From Gemmatimonadota bacterium (GTDB lineage Bacteria > Gemmatimonadota > Gemmatimonadetes > Longimicrobiales > Gaopeijiaceae), in contig JBBEBG010000001.1 of the NCBI GenBank assembly GCA_040882465.1, positions 119,075 through 183,074 on the forward strand: a stretch of DNA of 64,000 nt, read 5' to 3'. This document shows positions 44,197 through 52,405 of the stretch, in pieces (within the stretch, counting starts at the first letter, position 1; every line of letters begins with the position of its first letter). Both the position numbers and the translations under genes were made by a program. Below the pieces are notes generated by a model. The model saw only the letters and a list, made by a program, of their open reading frames with translations, was not told where the DNA came from and made no database searches.

Positions 44197-44385
44197 TTAG
44201 GGCGCACCGCCGCCACCGCCACCGAACAGCGCGTTGGTGACCTGAGTGAACCCACCCGACACGGCGTTCGCGAACGGCGTAAGGACAGCCATCACGACGA
44301 TCGCCACGAGGACGAGCAGCATGGCGTATTCCGCCAGGTCCTGCCCCGACTCGTCCTGCCAGAGACTCCTGAACATCTGCGACAT
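44197..44385 (-). CDS. flp: Flp-type pilin
   Basis: 62 residues. Leader ends in ESG, then QDLAEYAMLLVLVAIVVMAVL: cleavage after Gly14 leaves the Glu5-Tyr6 signature (Glu19, Tyr20 here), followed by the hydrophobic helix and a Gly-rich end. SD GGGAGG with a five-base spacer; a hairpin GGCC-TTTC-GGCC (plus strand, 44397-44408) directly abuts it. First gene of the Tad locus. Confidence 0.94.
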   Translation of the reverse strand: MSQMFRSLWQDESGQDLAEYAMLLVLVAIVVMAVLTPFANAVSGGFTQVTNALFGGGGGGAP

Positions 44386-44584
44386 TCTTTCCTCCCGGCC
44401 TTTCGGCCATTGATTCAGATCTCGGCTCTCTCGGCTTGCGGTCGGTCCGGCCCATCGAGGAGCCTCGCCGCGGACGCGCCGTTAAGGGGCCCGTCGCGCC
44501 CTATCCCGCAAACCCGGACCGGAGGGATCTGAGGCCCCGATCTCCGCATTGGATGTCTTTGATTCCCAACCCCCTTCCTTCGAT

Positions 44585-44779
44585 CTACGCCTCCACTCCC
44601 TCCACCCGCCGTCCTCGCCGCTTGGCGAAGAACCAAGCCGTCACGCCGGCAGCGACGAGGAGGAGTCCGGACCTCCCATCCCCTGCGATGAGCGCGAGCA
44701 CTCCCAGCAGGGCCACGACGACGCCGCCCCAACTGAAGAGCGCGGTGAAACGCAGTGGCTTGACCTCTTTTTCCGACAT
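44585..44779 (-). CDS. Small protein with two TM helices, unknown function
   Basis: 64 residues starting at an ATG with AGGAGC upstream. Two hydrophobic stretches (ALFSWGGVVVALLGVLALIAG and GLLLVAAGVTAWFFA) with a basic C-terminal RRGRR. No family. It lies 199 bases upstream of flp on the same strand, so it could share its promoter region, but no role can be given. Confidence 0.55.
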   Translation of the reverse strand: MSEKEVKPLRFTALFSWGGVVVALLGVLALIAGDGRSGLLLVAAGVTAWFFAKRRGRRVEGVEA

Positions 44780-45230
44780 GATCCGCTCCTTTTCTCCGTG
44801 CCCTCGTTGCTGCCGCGTTCGCGGCGGCACCCGACCGCCGTGCATCCGATCTTCGGCCCGAAGCGCCGACCCATTAGCCGGCGCGGATCCAGTGCTACAG
44901 CGCGGGTCCGACAGAAGGGGGGGAAGTGCATGGTCTGTGCCACGCCGTCCAGAGAGGGCGATTGCGCCCATTCCACAGTCACTTTGAGGGGTTTGGCAGG
45001 GATCCAGTGGAGAGCGCAGTATCGGTAACTCCTTCGGCACTTTTGTTCGGTATGCAGGAGGGGTTTGAAGCGCACGCGGCATGGAATCGCCTCGTTGGGC
45101 GAATCGAGTCTCCGGCACGCTCGATGCATGGTATGGAAGGGACGACGACTGCGGAGAGACCTTCGCGGGTCCTCGAGCCAACGAGGATCGGCACCTAGGG
45201 AGATGTCATGTACCTTCAGTGCACTTCGTA
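44780..45230. other. Intergenic region, no gene seen
   Basis: About 450 bases between the small membrane gene (minus) and the glycosyltransferase (plus). Frames here are short or lack codon and domain support. It probably holds the divergent promoters, but no convincing -10/-35 pair was found. Confidence 0.5.
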
Positions 45231-46595
45231 ATGCATCAGGCTCTCGGAACGTTGACTTCGAGTCGCGTTGCCGTGGCGGGCGGTGGTTTTCGCTCGACGC
45301 TCCCCCCCGAAGTCCCTTCGGTGAACGTCCGCGCCTCGCGCCTCCCCCCGGGTCCTTCGCTCCGCGTGCTCTGGCTCGCAGATTCGGAGCGTGAGGCCCT
45401 TGTCGAGACCCGGGTCGAGGCCTTCGCCGAAGCGGCCGATCCGGAGCAGCTCCGAATCGAGTTGCTTGGATGCTCCCGGCCGGACGGTGCGCTTTCCTCC
45501 GACGTCGGCTTCCACCCAGCCATGCGGCCAGAGTCCCTGGACGGCCGAACCCCTCGTGACATCGCCGCCTTCATGCGGCTGGTTCGACTTCTCAGGAGCG
45601 GTGACTACGATCTGATTCACGCCCACCTTCCCTGGGCGTGTGTGTGGGGATCGCTCGCCGCCCGGCTGACCGGCGTTCCCCTCGTCGCGAGTCTTTACGG
45701 AACCGGGGGCACGGAAGGGGAAGCCGCCGCCTACGCGAAGCTCGAGCGGACGGCCGTGAAGTCGCTGCAGCGCTGGTCGCGCCGCGTGGTCGCCCTCTCG
45801 GGAGCGCAATGGGACCAGTTCGTGCGGAACCACGTCTTTCCCCGTGGGCTTCTCGAGGTCGTTTACCCTGGCGTGGACACGATTTCGCTACCGGAGCCGA
45901 ACGTGCGGGACCGCCTCGCGCTCCGCCGCATGACCGGGTTCTCCGCGGATGCCCTCGTGGCCGTGACGATCGCCGAGCTGGAGGACCGCCGGAGCGGCGT
46001 GGATCTCCTCCTCTGGGCCATCCCCGAGATCCTCGCCGCGATTCCCGACATCCGTTTCCTGATCGTCGGGGGTGGGACGGCCAAGAATGAGCTAATTCGC
46101 AGGGTTAAGGCGCGTGGCCTAAATCGTTATGTACATTGGCACGACGATGGACCGGAGGCCCGCAGGTTGCTCACGGGAGCGGACTTCTTGATCCACCCGA
46201 ACTCAGGGGAACCGTTTCCCTTTCCAGTTGTGGAAGCCATGGCCGCCGGCCTCCCCGTCGTCGCGACGCGCGCCGGGGGCGCGCCGGAGCTCCTGGGACC
46301 CGACAACGCGGGGCGTCTCGTTCCTTCGACCAATCCTGAGTCGCTGGCCAAGACTGTCATCGAGCTTGCACAGGTCCCCGAGCAGCTCGCACGAATGGGG
46401 CTGGCCGGGCAGGCTCGCGTTCGGGACAAATTCTCCTCGGATCGCTGGGTGTCTCAGATGACGCGAATTTATCGGAGCGTCGTGGCCGAGGCGGAGTCGG
46501 GGGTGAAGCGGCCGGCGTGGCCACATGCGGGCCTCAGTGTCGAACTCCTGGGACTGAAAAAGGGACTGGCCGCACTCGCATCTGCGCGCCGCTGA
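45231..46595 (+). CDS. Glycosyltransferase family 4
   Basis: GT-B fold glycosyltransferase of about 454 residues. HAHLPWACVWGSLAARLTGVPLVASLYG lies in the acceptor domain. VVYPGVDTISLP, FLIVGGGTAKNELIRRV and EPFPFPVVEAMAAGLPVVATRAGGAPELLG make the UDP/GDP-sugar donor domain. The ATG at 45231 is my choice; a GTG four codons earlier and a far upstream ATG are alternatives, none with a strong SD. It is flanked by unrelated genes; the product sugar is unknown. Confidence 0.85.
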   Translation: MHQALGTLTSSRVAVAGGGFRSTLPPEVPSVNVRASRLPPGPSLRVLWLADSEREALVETRVEAFAEAADPEQLRIELLGCSRPDGALSSDVGFHPAMRPESLDGRTPRDIAAFMRLVRLLRSGDYDLIHAHLPWACVWGSLAARLTGVPLVASLYGTGGTEGEAAAYAKLERTAVKSLQRWSRRVVALSGAQWDQFVRNHVFPRGLLEVVYPGVDTISLPEPNVRDRLALRRMTGFSADALVAVTIAELEDRRSGVDLLLWAIPEILAAIPDIRFLIVGGGTAKNELIRRVKARGLNRYVHWHDDGPEARRLLTGADFLIHPNSGEPFPFPVVEAMAAGLPVVATRAGGAPELLGPDNAGRLVPSTNPESLAKTVIELAQVPEQLARMGLAGQARVRDKFSSDRWVSQMTRIYRSVVAEAESGVKRPAWPHAGLSVELLGLKKGLAALASARR

Positions 46596-46673
46596 GAGCT
46601 GGCCCCGTAAGTTAGTCCCGTGTGTCACCCGGGGTTACGGTACCACACCTCGCCTCGCTTCGGCGCCGCGTGC

Positions 46674-47231
46674 CTAAGAGTCTCCGGCCCCACCTTCGGG
46701 TAGCAGGAGCGGCCCCGGCCGGGTTCCTTCCGCCGACACCCGATCGACGCCCGATACGGTCACCGCGAAGCGCCCGTCCTCGAGCCGCTCGATCCATCCT
46801 TGTTCCTTCAAGTACCAGACATGGAATTTCATGTGCTCGGACGGACAGTCGAGGAGCCGTTCCAGCTCATAGATTCCCACTCCCGGCTGGTCCACGTCCT
46901 GCCGCCGGGCGGCGTATAGGAGTGCGAGGATGGCGGTGCGAATGCGGAGGTCCGAGGCGAACTCGTTCTCGGCGGGTCCGGGGTCGAGGAGCTTCCACCG
47001 TTCCGCACGGATTCTCGAATGGCGGGCGTCGTATTGGGCGCGGCGCTCCGCGTCGGTGAGGACCCGGAACGCATCCGTGATCATCGCGAATCGGTCGGGA
47101 TCCCCTCCGTCGGGCCCGTCCGGATGGTAGCGCTTCGCGAGAAAACGAAAGACCCGCCCGATCGTTTCACTGTCCGCGTTCGGGCTGACCTGCAGGATCT
47201 CGTAATAGTCCGCCGATTCCCCACTTGCCAT
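46674..47231 (-). CDS. DnaJ-domain protein with C-terminal wHTH-like region
   Basis: 185 residues. J-domain at 8-70 with YYEILQVSPNADSETIGRVFRFLAKRYHPD (HPD present) and FRVLTDAERRAQYDARH, so it can stimulate an Hsp70. Residues 95-185 (IYELERLLDCPSEHMKFHVWYLKEQGWIERLEDGRFAVTVSG) look like a winged helix, an unusual partner for a J-domain. GGGGGGGAAG precedes the ATG. It is not a DnaJ chaperone proper: there is no Gly/Phe or zinc region. Confidence 0.85.
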   Translation of the reverse strand: MASGESADYYEILQVSPNADSETIGRVFRFLAKRYHPDGPDGGDPDRFAMITDAFRVLTDAERRAQYDARHSRIRAERWKLLDPGPAENEFASDLRIRTAILALLYAARRQDVDQPGVGIYELERLLDCPSEHMKFHVWYLKEQGWIERLEDGRFAVTVSGVDRVSAEGTRPGPLLLPEGGAGDS

Positions 47232-47249
47232 GGCACTTCCCCCCCCTGG

Positions 47250-47552
47250 TTACCCTCCGGAAATCGCCCCGATGACCAGGAAGGCCTCGGATCCATCGAG
47301 TACCGAATCGGGCAACGGCGTATTTGTCGGATCATGGGAAAGATCCGTGCCATCGGCGAAATACCGAATGAAGGCCCGGCGCTCCTTCGTCCTCTGGTCC
47401 CGAATTGTCCCACGCAGCATCGGGTAATGGCCCTCGAGGGCATCCAGGACATCTTTGATGGTCGGCGCCTCCACCAGGTCCACATGCACTTCTCCCCCCA
47501 CGCGCGCGAGCGTGCGAAGGTGTGCGGGAAGCGCGACCCGGACCGATCTCAC
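47250..47552 (-). CDS. MoaD/ThiS-family ubiquitin-like protein
   Basis: 100 residues, beta-grasp fold ending in Gly-Gly (GAISGG), the C-terminus used for sulfur transfer or conjugation in MoaD and ThiS. The GTG start overlaps the stop of the BNR gene (GTGA), so the two are translationally coupled. The adenylating partner (MoeB/ThiF type) is not in the window. Confidence 0.82.
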   Translation of the reverse strand: MRSVRVALPAHLRTLARVGGEVHVDLVEAPTIKDVLDALEGHYPMLRGTIRDQRTKERRAFIRYFADGTDLSHDPTNTPLPDSVLDGSEAFLVIGAISGG

Positions 47553-48664
47553 GGAAGTGTCTGAACCTCGACCGAATAAACGGCCGGAAGATTCTTCACG
47601 ATCGGCTTCCAGCTGTCCCCTCCGTCGGGGGAAACGTAGACTTGCCCGCCCGTGGTGCCGAAATAGACCCCGCAATCGTCCAATGAGTCCACGGCCAACG
47701 CGTCGCGGAGGACGTTCACGTAACAGTTCCGCTGCGGGAGCCCCTTTCCCAACATCTCCCACTCGTTCCCCGCGGTCCGGCTCCGTGCAACCCGGAGCCG
47801 TCCGCCGGGAGGATAGTGCAACGCGTCGCTCGTGATTGGAATCACGTAAATCGTCTCCGGTTCGTGGGCATGCACGGCGATCGGGAAGCCGAAGTCCGTC
47901 GGGAGGTTTCCGCTTACCTCGATCCACGACTCTCCGGCGTTGTCGCTCCGGCAGACGTCCCAGTGCTTCTGCATGAAGACGGTGTCCGGACGCGACGGAT
48001 GGAAGGCGAGGTTGTGAACGCAGTGACCGACGCTCGCGGTGGGATTCGGGAGAAAGTCAGAATTGAGTCCGCCCGTCGCGACATGCCAGGATGCGCCCCC
48101 GTCATCCGTGCGGAAGGCTCCCGCGGCGGAGATCGCGACATACATGCGCTTGGGATTCGCGGGATCGATCAGAATCGTATGGAGGCACATTCCGCCCGCC
48201 CCCGGCATCCACGCTTGCGGAGTGCAGTCGGTGCGGAGGGCGGGAAGCTCCGACCAGCTCTTCCCTCCGTCCCGTGACTGGAAGAGGGCGGCGTCCTCGA
48301 CCCCCGCGAACACGGTGTCGGGATCGGTCACCGAAGGCTCCAGGTGCCAGACTCGCTTGAAGGCCCAAGGGTGGGGGGTCCCGTCATACCAGAGATGCAT
48401 GCCCGGCTCGCCGCGATAGGCGAACTCGTTCCCGACCGGCTCCCAACTCTTCCCTCCATTGTCCGAACGCTGGACGACCTGCCCATGCCAGTCCGTCCAT
48501 TGCGAAGCATAGATCCGGTTCGGATCCGCGGCCGAGCCGTTCACATGCATCACTTCCCACCCCCCGAAGTGAGGGCCCGACACCTTCCAGCTCCGCCGCG
48601 CTCCGTCGGACGAAAGAACGAACGCGCCCTTCTTCGTGCCGACGAGGACTCGGACTCCGGTCAT
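47549..48664 (-). CDS. BNR/VPS10-type beta-propeller protein
   Basis: 371 residues with no signal peptide. Repeats with the Asp-box pattern (S-x-D-x-G-x-x-W) occur several times: [55 protein letters not shown]. Such propellers are annotated as exo-alpha-sialidase-like or photosystem-assembly-like, but catalytic residues of sialidases are not obvious. Strong GGAGG at the ATG. Coupled to the MoaD-like gene; a stable cytosolic pair is suggested. Confidence 0.8.
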   Translation of the reverse strand: MTGVRVLVGTKKGAFVLSSDGARRSWKVSGPHFGGWEVMHVNGSAADPNRIYASQWTDWHGQVVQRSDNGGKSWEPVGNEFAYRGEPGMHLWYDGTPHPWAFKRVWHLEPSVTDPDTVFAGVEDAALFQSRDGGKSWSELPALRTDCTPQAWMPGAGGMCLHTILIDPANPKRMYVAISAAGAFRTDDGGASWHVATGGLNSDFLPNPTASVGHCVHNLAFHPSRPDTVFMQKHWDVCRSDNAGESWIEVSGNLPTDFGFPIAVHAHEPETIYVIPITSDALHYPPGGRLRVARSRTAGNEWEMLGKGLPQRNCYVNVLRDALAVDSLDDCGVYFGTTGGQVYVSPDGGDSWKPIVKNLPAVYSVEVQTLP

Positions 48665-48691
48665 AACAACCTCCGCTTCGCATGGACCGAC

Positions 48692-49546
48692 GTGGGAAAG
48701 TGGAACTACTCAAGGGTCGAATACGGAAAGATAGTCGCCCGGGGAAATGGGGGACAGCCTTACTCGGGGGCTGATCTCGTGGCCCTTTCCGGACGAATTC
48801 CTGACCTTTTGGAGGGTGGCGCGGTCGTGCTCCGCTTCACGGAGCACGGCGGAAAGTTCATTGACACGGCACCCTCTTATGGCGCTTCCGAGCAGGTGCT
48901 CGGGGAGCTCGCCCGGGATATCGGGAGCTCCGACGAGATGTGGTGGGCCACGAAAGTCAGTGGAGTGAATGGTCGCGCCACGGGGCTGGCGCAGGTCGCG
49001 CAATCCGAGGCACGCTTGGCTCCCGGCCGGATCCGGTTGCAGCAGGTCCATAATCTGGGTGACTGGCAGGTCCAGCTCCCGCTCCTCCGCGAGCTCAAGG
49101 CCGAAGGGCGGATCAGCTATCTCGGGATCACGACGACGGGCGACAATCGTTACGAGGACGTAATCCAGATGCTGCGGAACGAGACGCTCGACTTTGTCCA
49201 ACTCGACTTCGCGATCGACAATCGTGAGGTGGAGGAGACCATCTTTCCGATCGCGCGCGACCGGGGCATCGCGACCATCGCCGCCCTTCCCTTTGGGCGA
49301 GCGCGCCTCTTCAGCCGCGTGCAGGGACGGACTCTCCCCGAGTGGGCCGCAGAGTTCGACGCGAATTCGTGGGCCCAATTCTTCCTCAAGTATCTCCTCA
49401 GCAATCCGGATATGACCGTAGTGATTCTGGGGACTTCGAACCCGGACAACCTGGTGGACAACATGGGTGCTGGACTGGGGAGGCTACCGGACGCGGCCAT
49501 GCGCCGCCGGATGGCGGAACACGTGGACGCGCTGCCGCAGGCCTGA
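48692..49546 (+). CDS. Aldo/keto reductase lacking the first beta strand (possibly truncated)
   Basis: About 284 residues if the GTG at 48692 is used; no clear SD. The catalytic tetrad is visible: Asp58 and Tyr63 in [15 protein letters not shown], Lys88 in ATKVSG, His120 in QVHNLGDW. The C-terminal end [25 protein letters not shown] is typical. The usual N-terminal strand with the G-x-G-T-W motif is missing: the first ~45 residues do not look like the family. The gene begins only 27 bases from the divergent BNR start, leaving no room for a promoter. A pseudogene cut at its 5' end is likely. Confidence 0.7.
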   Translation: MGKWNYSRVEYGKIVARGNGGQPYSGADLVALSGRIPDLLEGGAVVLRFTEHGGKFIDTAPSYGASEQVLGELARDIGSSDEMWWATKVSGVNGRATGLAQVAQSEARLAPGRIRLQQVHNLGDWQVQLPLLRELKAEGRISYLGITTTGDNRYEDVIQMLRNETLDFVQLDFAIDNREVEETIFPIARDRGIATIAALPFGRARLFSRVQGRTLPEWAAEFDANSWAQFFLKYLLSNPDMTVVILGTSNPDNLVDNMGAGLGRLPDAAMRRRMAEHVDALPQA

Positions 49547-49598
49547 CGCGCCGCGCCGAAGCGGCGCCATCCGGCTACGACGTCGGATCGGATCGGGC

Positions 49599-50861
49599 TC
49601 AGCGACGGTCGAAGATGACGCCGACGAGGATCCATCCGGCGGCCGGCTCGCCCGCGATGCGCCCTGGAGTGAAGGCGAAGTCATGGGCGACGCGGAGCGC
49701 CGCTTCGTCCAGCTCGGAAGCTCCGGAGCTCTGGTGCAGCTGAACACTTTCCGCCACCCCCTCATTGTTGACGTAGAACCACAAGTCGGCTCTTCCTCCG
49801 ATCCCCGCCTCCAGCAGGTTCGAGGGGTATTCCCTGCGAAGCGCCGCTCGGACCGCGGTGGAGTTGCTGACGCGGGGCGGGACCTCGAAAAAAGTGACGA
49901 TCGGCCGGCCCCTGGGGTCCACCGCCGGCGACGGAGCCGCGGTGGGAGCGGACAGGAGGTCTTCGATTCTCACCACCTCGGCGATCGTAGGTAGGCCGAC
50001 ATCCCCGCCGTCCGACGGGAGTTCAGCGCTCAGTTCGATCACGGGCGGCGGGATCGGAATGCTCTGAACTGCCTCGTCCACAAGGACCGCGGGATCCACC
50101 TCGAAGTCGGACTCGGACACGCGAACGGCCTCGGAGCCTTCCGGGACCAGTCGGAAGGGCGCCGGCGGTGAAACTGCGCGATCGGCGCCGAGATCCGTCA
50201 TGGCGATCGGACCAAGGCCGAGGTCCAACACGGACTTCGCCCTCGTAAGGTTCGTGGAGTCCGCGAACGCCTCCTCCGTTCTCAAGCGGGGGATGACCAG
50301 GAATGCGGCCACCACGAGAGCTCCGGCAATCGTTATGAGAAACGCCGCCGCGCGGCGTGGACTTCCGATTGAAACCCGAGCTGGGAACGATGGGCTGGGC
50401 TGGAGCGGGGATCGGACGGAAGGAATGTCGGGAATCGCGGCCGCGACCTCGAGGGACGGTGGCTCGACCTTCGCGGGGGCGCCGACACTGCCGACCGCCG
50501 CGGGTGGAGCACCCGACGCAGACGTCGTTTCGACGGACGCGACTGACTCCGTCCTATCCGTCGTTGTCTCGGAGATGGCATCGGAGCCCGCGACCCAGGC
50601 CTCCAGCGGCTCCTGCAGCTGGAGGCTCGCCTCTTCCACGACGAATCTCACCACCGGGATGTCACCTGCCCGCCGCCACTCGTTCGTCCCCGAGTCGTAA
50701 ATCGGCGTATCCGGCAGGACATCCCCGCGGACGACGCGGAGGGTCAACGCCTCCATCGAGAGAACGGCGAGCTCGCCACCGTCCGTCGTGCGAATGCGGA
50801 AGCCGGGGGGAGGAAGAGGACAAAAGTTCGCCTTCGCGGAAGATGATACCGCTCTCCACAC
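49599..50861 (-). CDS. TonB-C-terminal-domain protein with N-terminal GYF-like region
   Basis: 420 residues from a GTG. Residues ~20-75 (IRTTDGGELAVLSMEALTLRVVRGDVLPDTPIYDSGTNEWRRAGDI) look like a GYF/DUF4339-type fold. A long Ala/Pro/Ser-rich region contains one TM (AAAFLITIAGALVVAAFLVIP). Residues ~340-420 match the TonB C-terminal fold (ADLWFYVNNEGVAESVQLHQSSG). The start is uncertain: an ATG at 50868 opens another frame (MNRVESGIIFREGELLSSSS) that would join after a run of C residues, so a frameshift near the 5' end is possible. Confidence 0.7.
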   Translation of the reverse strand: MWRAVSSSAKANFCPLPPPGFRIRTTDGGELAVLSMEALTLRVVRGDVLPDTPIYDSGTNEWRRAGDIPVVRFVVEEASLQLQEPLEAWVAGSDAISETTTDRTESVASVETTSASGAPPAAVGSVGAPAKVEPPSLEVAAAIPDIPSVRSPLQPSPSFPARVSIGSPRRAAAFLITIAGALVVAAFLVIPRLRTEEAFADSTNLTRAKSVLDLGLGPIAMTDLGADRAVSPPAPFRLVPEGSEAVRVSESDFEVDPAVLVDEAVQSIPIPPPVIELSAELPSDGGDVGLPTIAEVVRIEDLLSAPTAAPSPAVDPRGRPIVTFFEVPPRVSNSTAVRAALRREYPSNLLEAGIGGRADLWFYVNNEGVAESVQLHQSSGASELDEAALRVAHDFAFTPGRIAGEPAAGWILVGVIFDRR

Positions 50862-51339
50862 GGTTCATCGCAGTAGCCGTCCGAGTGAGACCGATGGGGA
50901 AGACCCCTTCCCTACGCGACCCCAGGCACCCCGCACGGCCGGAGCACCGAGTGGATCGGTGGAGGCAAGAGCAAGTGCCCTGCGCCGCACTACGCCGGGA
51001 ACATACCAGGGCCTCCGCCAGCGAGAGTCCCGGAGTCTCGAGACGATTAGGGAAAGCAAGTTCCGAGCCGTGGAGCCGTCGCCGGGTGACGCCCCATCGG
51101 ATGCGCCCTAAACGACTGCCCTAGCCTTGAGATGATGGGCGTCGAGCGCCAGAGCCTGAAACGGCGAGAACCTGGCGGGACCCTGTCAGTTCGCTGGACA
51201 GCTACGCCCCCCCTAGCACCGCCGGCCGGAAGCGAGGCCGTGCGGAAGATTGGGCGCAGCCGGCAAGCCGAGCTCTCCGCGCTTGTATACCTGTTGCACG
51301 GTAGGCCGAATATGCTTATATTGAAGCATGGACAGTCAC
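50862..51339. other. Intergenic region left of the IS element
   Basis: 478 bases without a convincing gene. The right end is AT-rich and holds the palindrome ATGCTT-ATATTG-AAGCAT at 51311-51328, which may be a terminator, an operator or near the edge of the IS. Confidence 0.5.
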
Positions 51340-51498
51340 TCACTCCTTCGGCGCGGGCTTCGGATCGTCCTTGTGGGCGACCTTCTTAAGCTCTTTGACG
51401 ACCTTTTTGGAAAATACCTTCTCCATGAGTTCGTCGGCCGTGAGTGCTCTCACGTCGGCCGGAAGCTTGTCTTTCTCCCTACGCTTGGTTTCTGACAT
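51340..51498 (-). CDS. Small basic protein sharing the CATG start tetranucleotide with the transposase
   Basis: 52 residues: MSETKRREKDKLPADVRALT then ADELMEKVFSKKVVKELKKV and a Pro/Lys end; Lys/Arg/Glu-rich and probably helical. Its ATG is the reverse complement of the CATG whose forward ATG starts the transposase, so the two genes diverge from the same four bases. It could be a passenger or regulator of the IS, or a chance frame; codon usage looks coding. Confidence 0.45.
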   Translation of the reverse strand: MSETKRREKDKLPADVRALTADELMEKVFSKKVVKELKKVAHKDDPKPAPKE

Positions 51499-52405
51499 GC
51501 CTAACACCGCTAAGCTGAATTTGATGTCCCTTATGGATCAGTTCGGGGACGACAACACTTGCCGCGAGTACATCGAGAAGCTTCGCTGGCCTTCCGGCGT
51601 TGCTTGCCCGCGTTGCGGGGATCTTTCCGTCTCGGAGATCAGCACTCGCGACCAGTTCGATTGCAACGGGTGCCGCTACCGCTTCTCGGTTACGTCGGGG
51701 ACGATCTTCGACAACACCAAGCTTCCCCTGCGGAAGTGGTTCGTCGCGATTTACCTCATGCTCGAATCCAAGAAGGGGATCAGCGCGAACCAGATGAAGC
51801 GGACCCTCGGTGTCTCCTACAAAACCGCATGGCATCTGTGCCATCGGATTCGTGAGGCGATGGAGGGTGGCAACTTCAGCATCGGCCCCACGCTGTTCGG
51901 GATCGTCGAGGTGGACGAAACGCTCGTGGGCGGTAAGCGCGAAGGTGTAGGGACCGGCAACACCGTCGGCAAGCATTGGGTTGTCGGTGCCGTCCAGCGC
52001 GGCGGCAACATCCGCCTTGAGGCCATTCCGAACGTGCGGAAAGCCACCCTGCACGACTTCATCTTCCGGCACGTCAGCGACGAGACTGAGGCCATCTACA
52101 CCGACGAGCTCCGCGCCTACCTCGGGATCGCGGACCACAACACGCGCCACCAGACGGTCAAACACATCGCGAAGGAGTGGGTCACTCCCGATGGCGTTCA
52201 CACGAACACCGTCGAAGGCGTCTGGAGCCTCCTCAAGCGTTCGATCATGGGTGCGTTCCACAAGGTCAGCGTGAAGCATCTGAATCGCTACCTCGAAGAG
52301 CTTGAATGGCGGTTCAATAACCGGGACAACGAGTTCATGTTTCGGGACCTTCTGACTCGGCTGGTGGAGGGGGAGGCGCTACGGTACCATGCCCTGACAT
52401 CGTGA
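51497..52405 (+). CDS. IS1595-family transposase
   Basis: 302 residues from MPNTAKLN. An N-terminal zinc ribbon (CPRCGDLSV, CNGCRYRFSV) is followed by an HTH-like GISANQMKRTLGVSYKTAWHLCHRIREAM, then a DDE-type core: FGIVEVDETLVGGKREG (first Asp), IYTDELRAYLGI (second Asp) and VHTNTVEGVWSLLKRSIMGAFHKVSVKHLNRYLEELEWRFNNRD (Asn and Glu). No frameshift, so it is probably active. Longer upstream starts overlap the small divergent gene and were rejected. Confidence 0.9.
   Translation: MPNTAKLNLMSLMDQFGDDNTCREYIEKLRWPSGVACPRCGDLSVSEISTRDQFDCNGCRYRFSVTSGTIFDNTKLPLRKWFVAIYLMLESKKGISANQMKRTLGVSYKTAWHLCHRIREAMEGGNFSIGPTLFGIVEVDETLVGGKREGVGTGNTVGKHWVVGAVQRGGNIRLEAIPNVRKATLHDFIFRHVSDETEAIYTDELRAYLGIADHNTRHQTVKHIAKEWVTPDGVHTNTVEGVWSLLKRSIMGAFHKVSVKHLNRYLEELEWRFNNRDNEFMFRDLLTRLVEGEALRYHALTS

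Noticed and set aside
46600-46673. Terminator between the GT4 and DnaJ genes
   Set aside because: The CCGTAA/TTACGG inverted pair has a long loop and no U tract.
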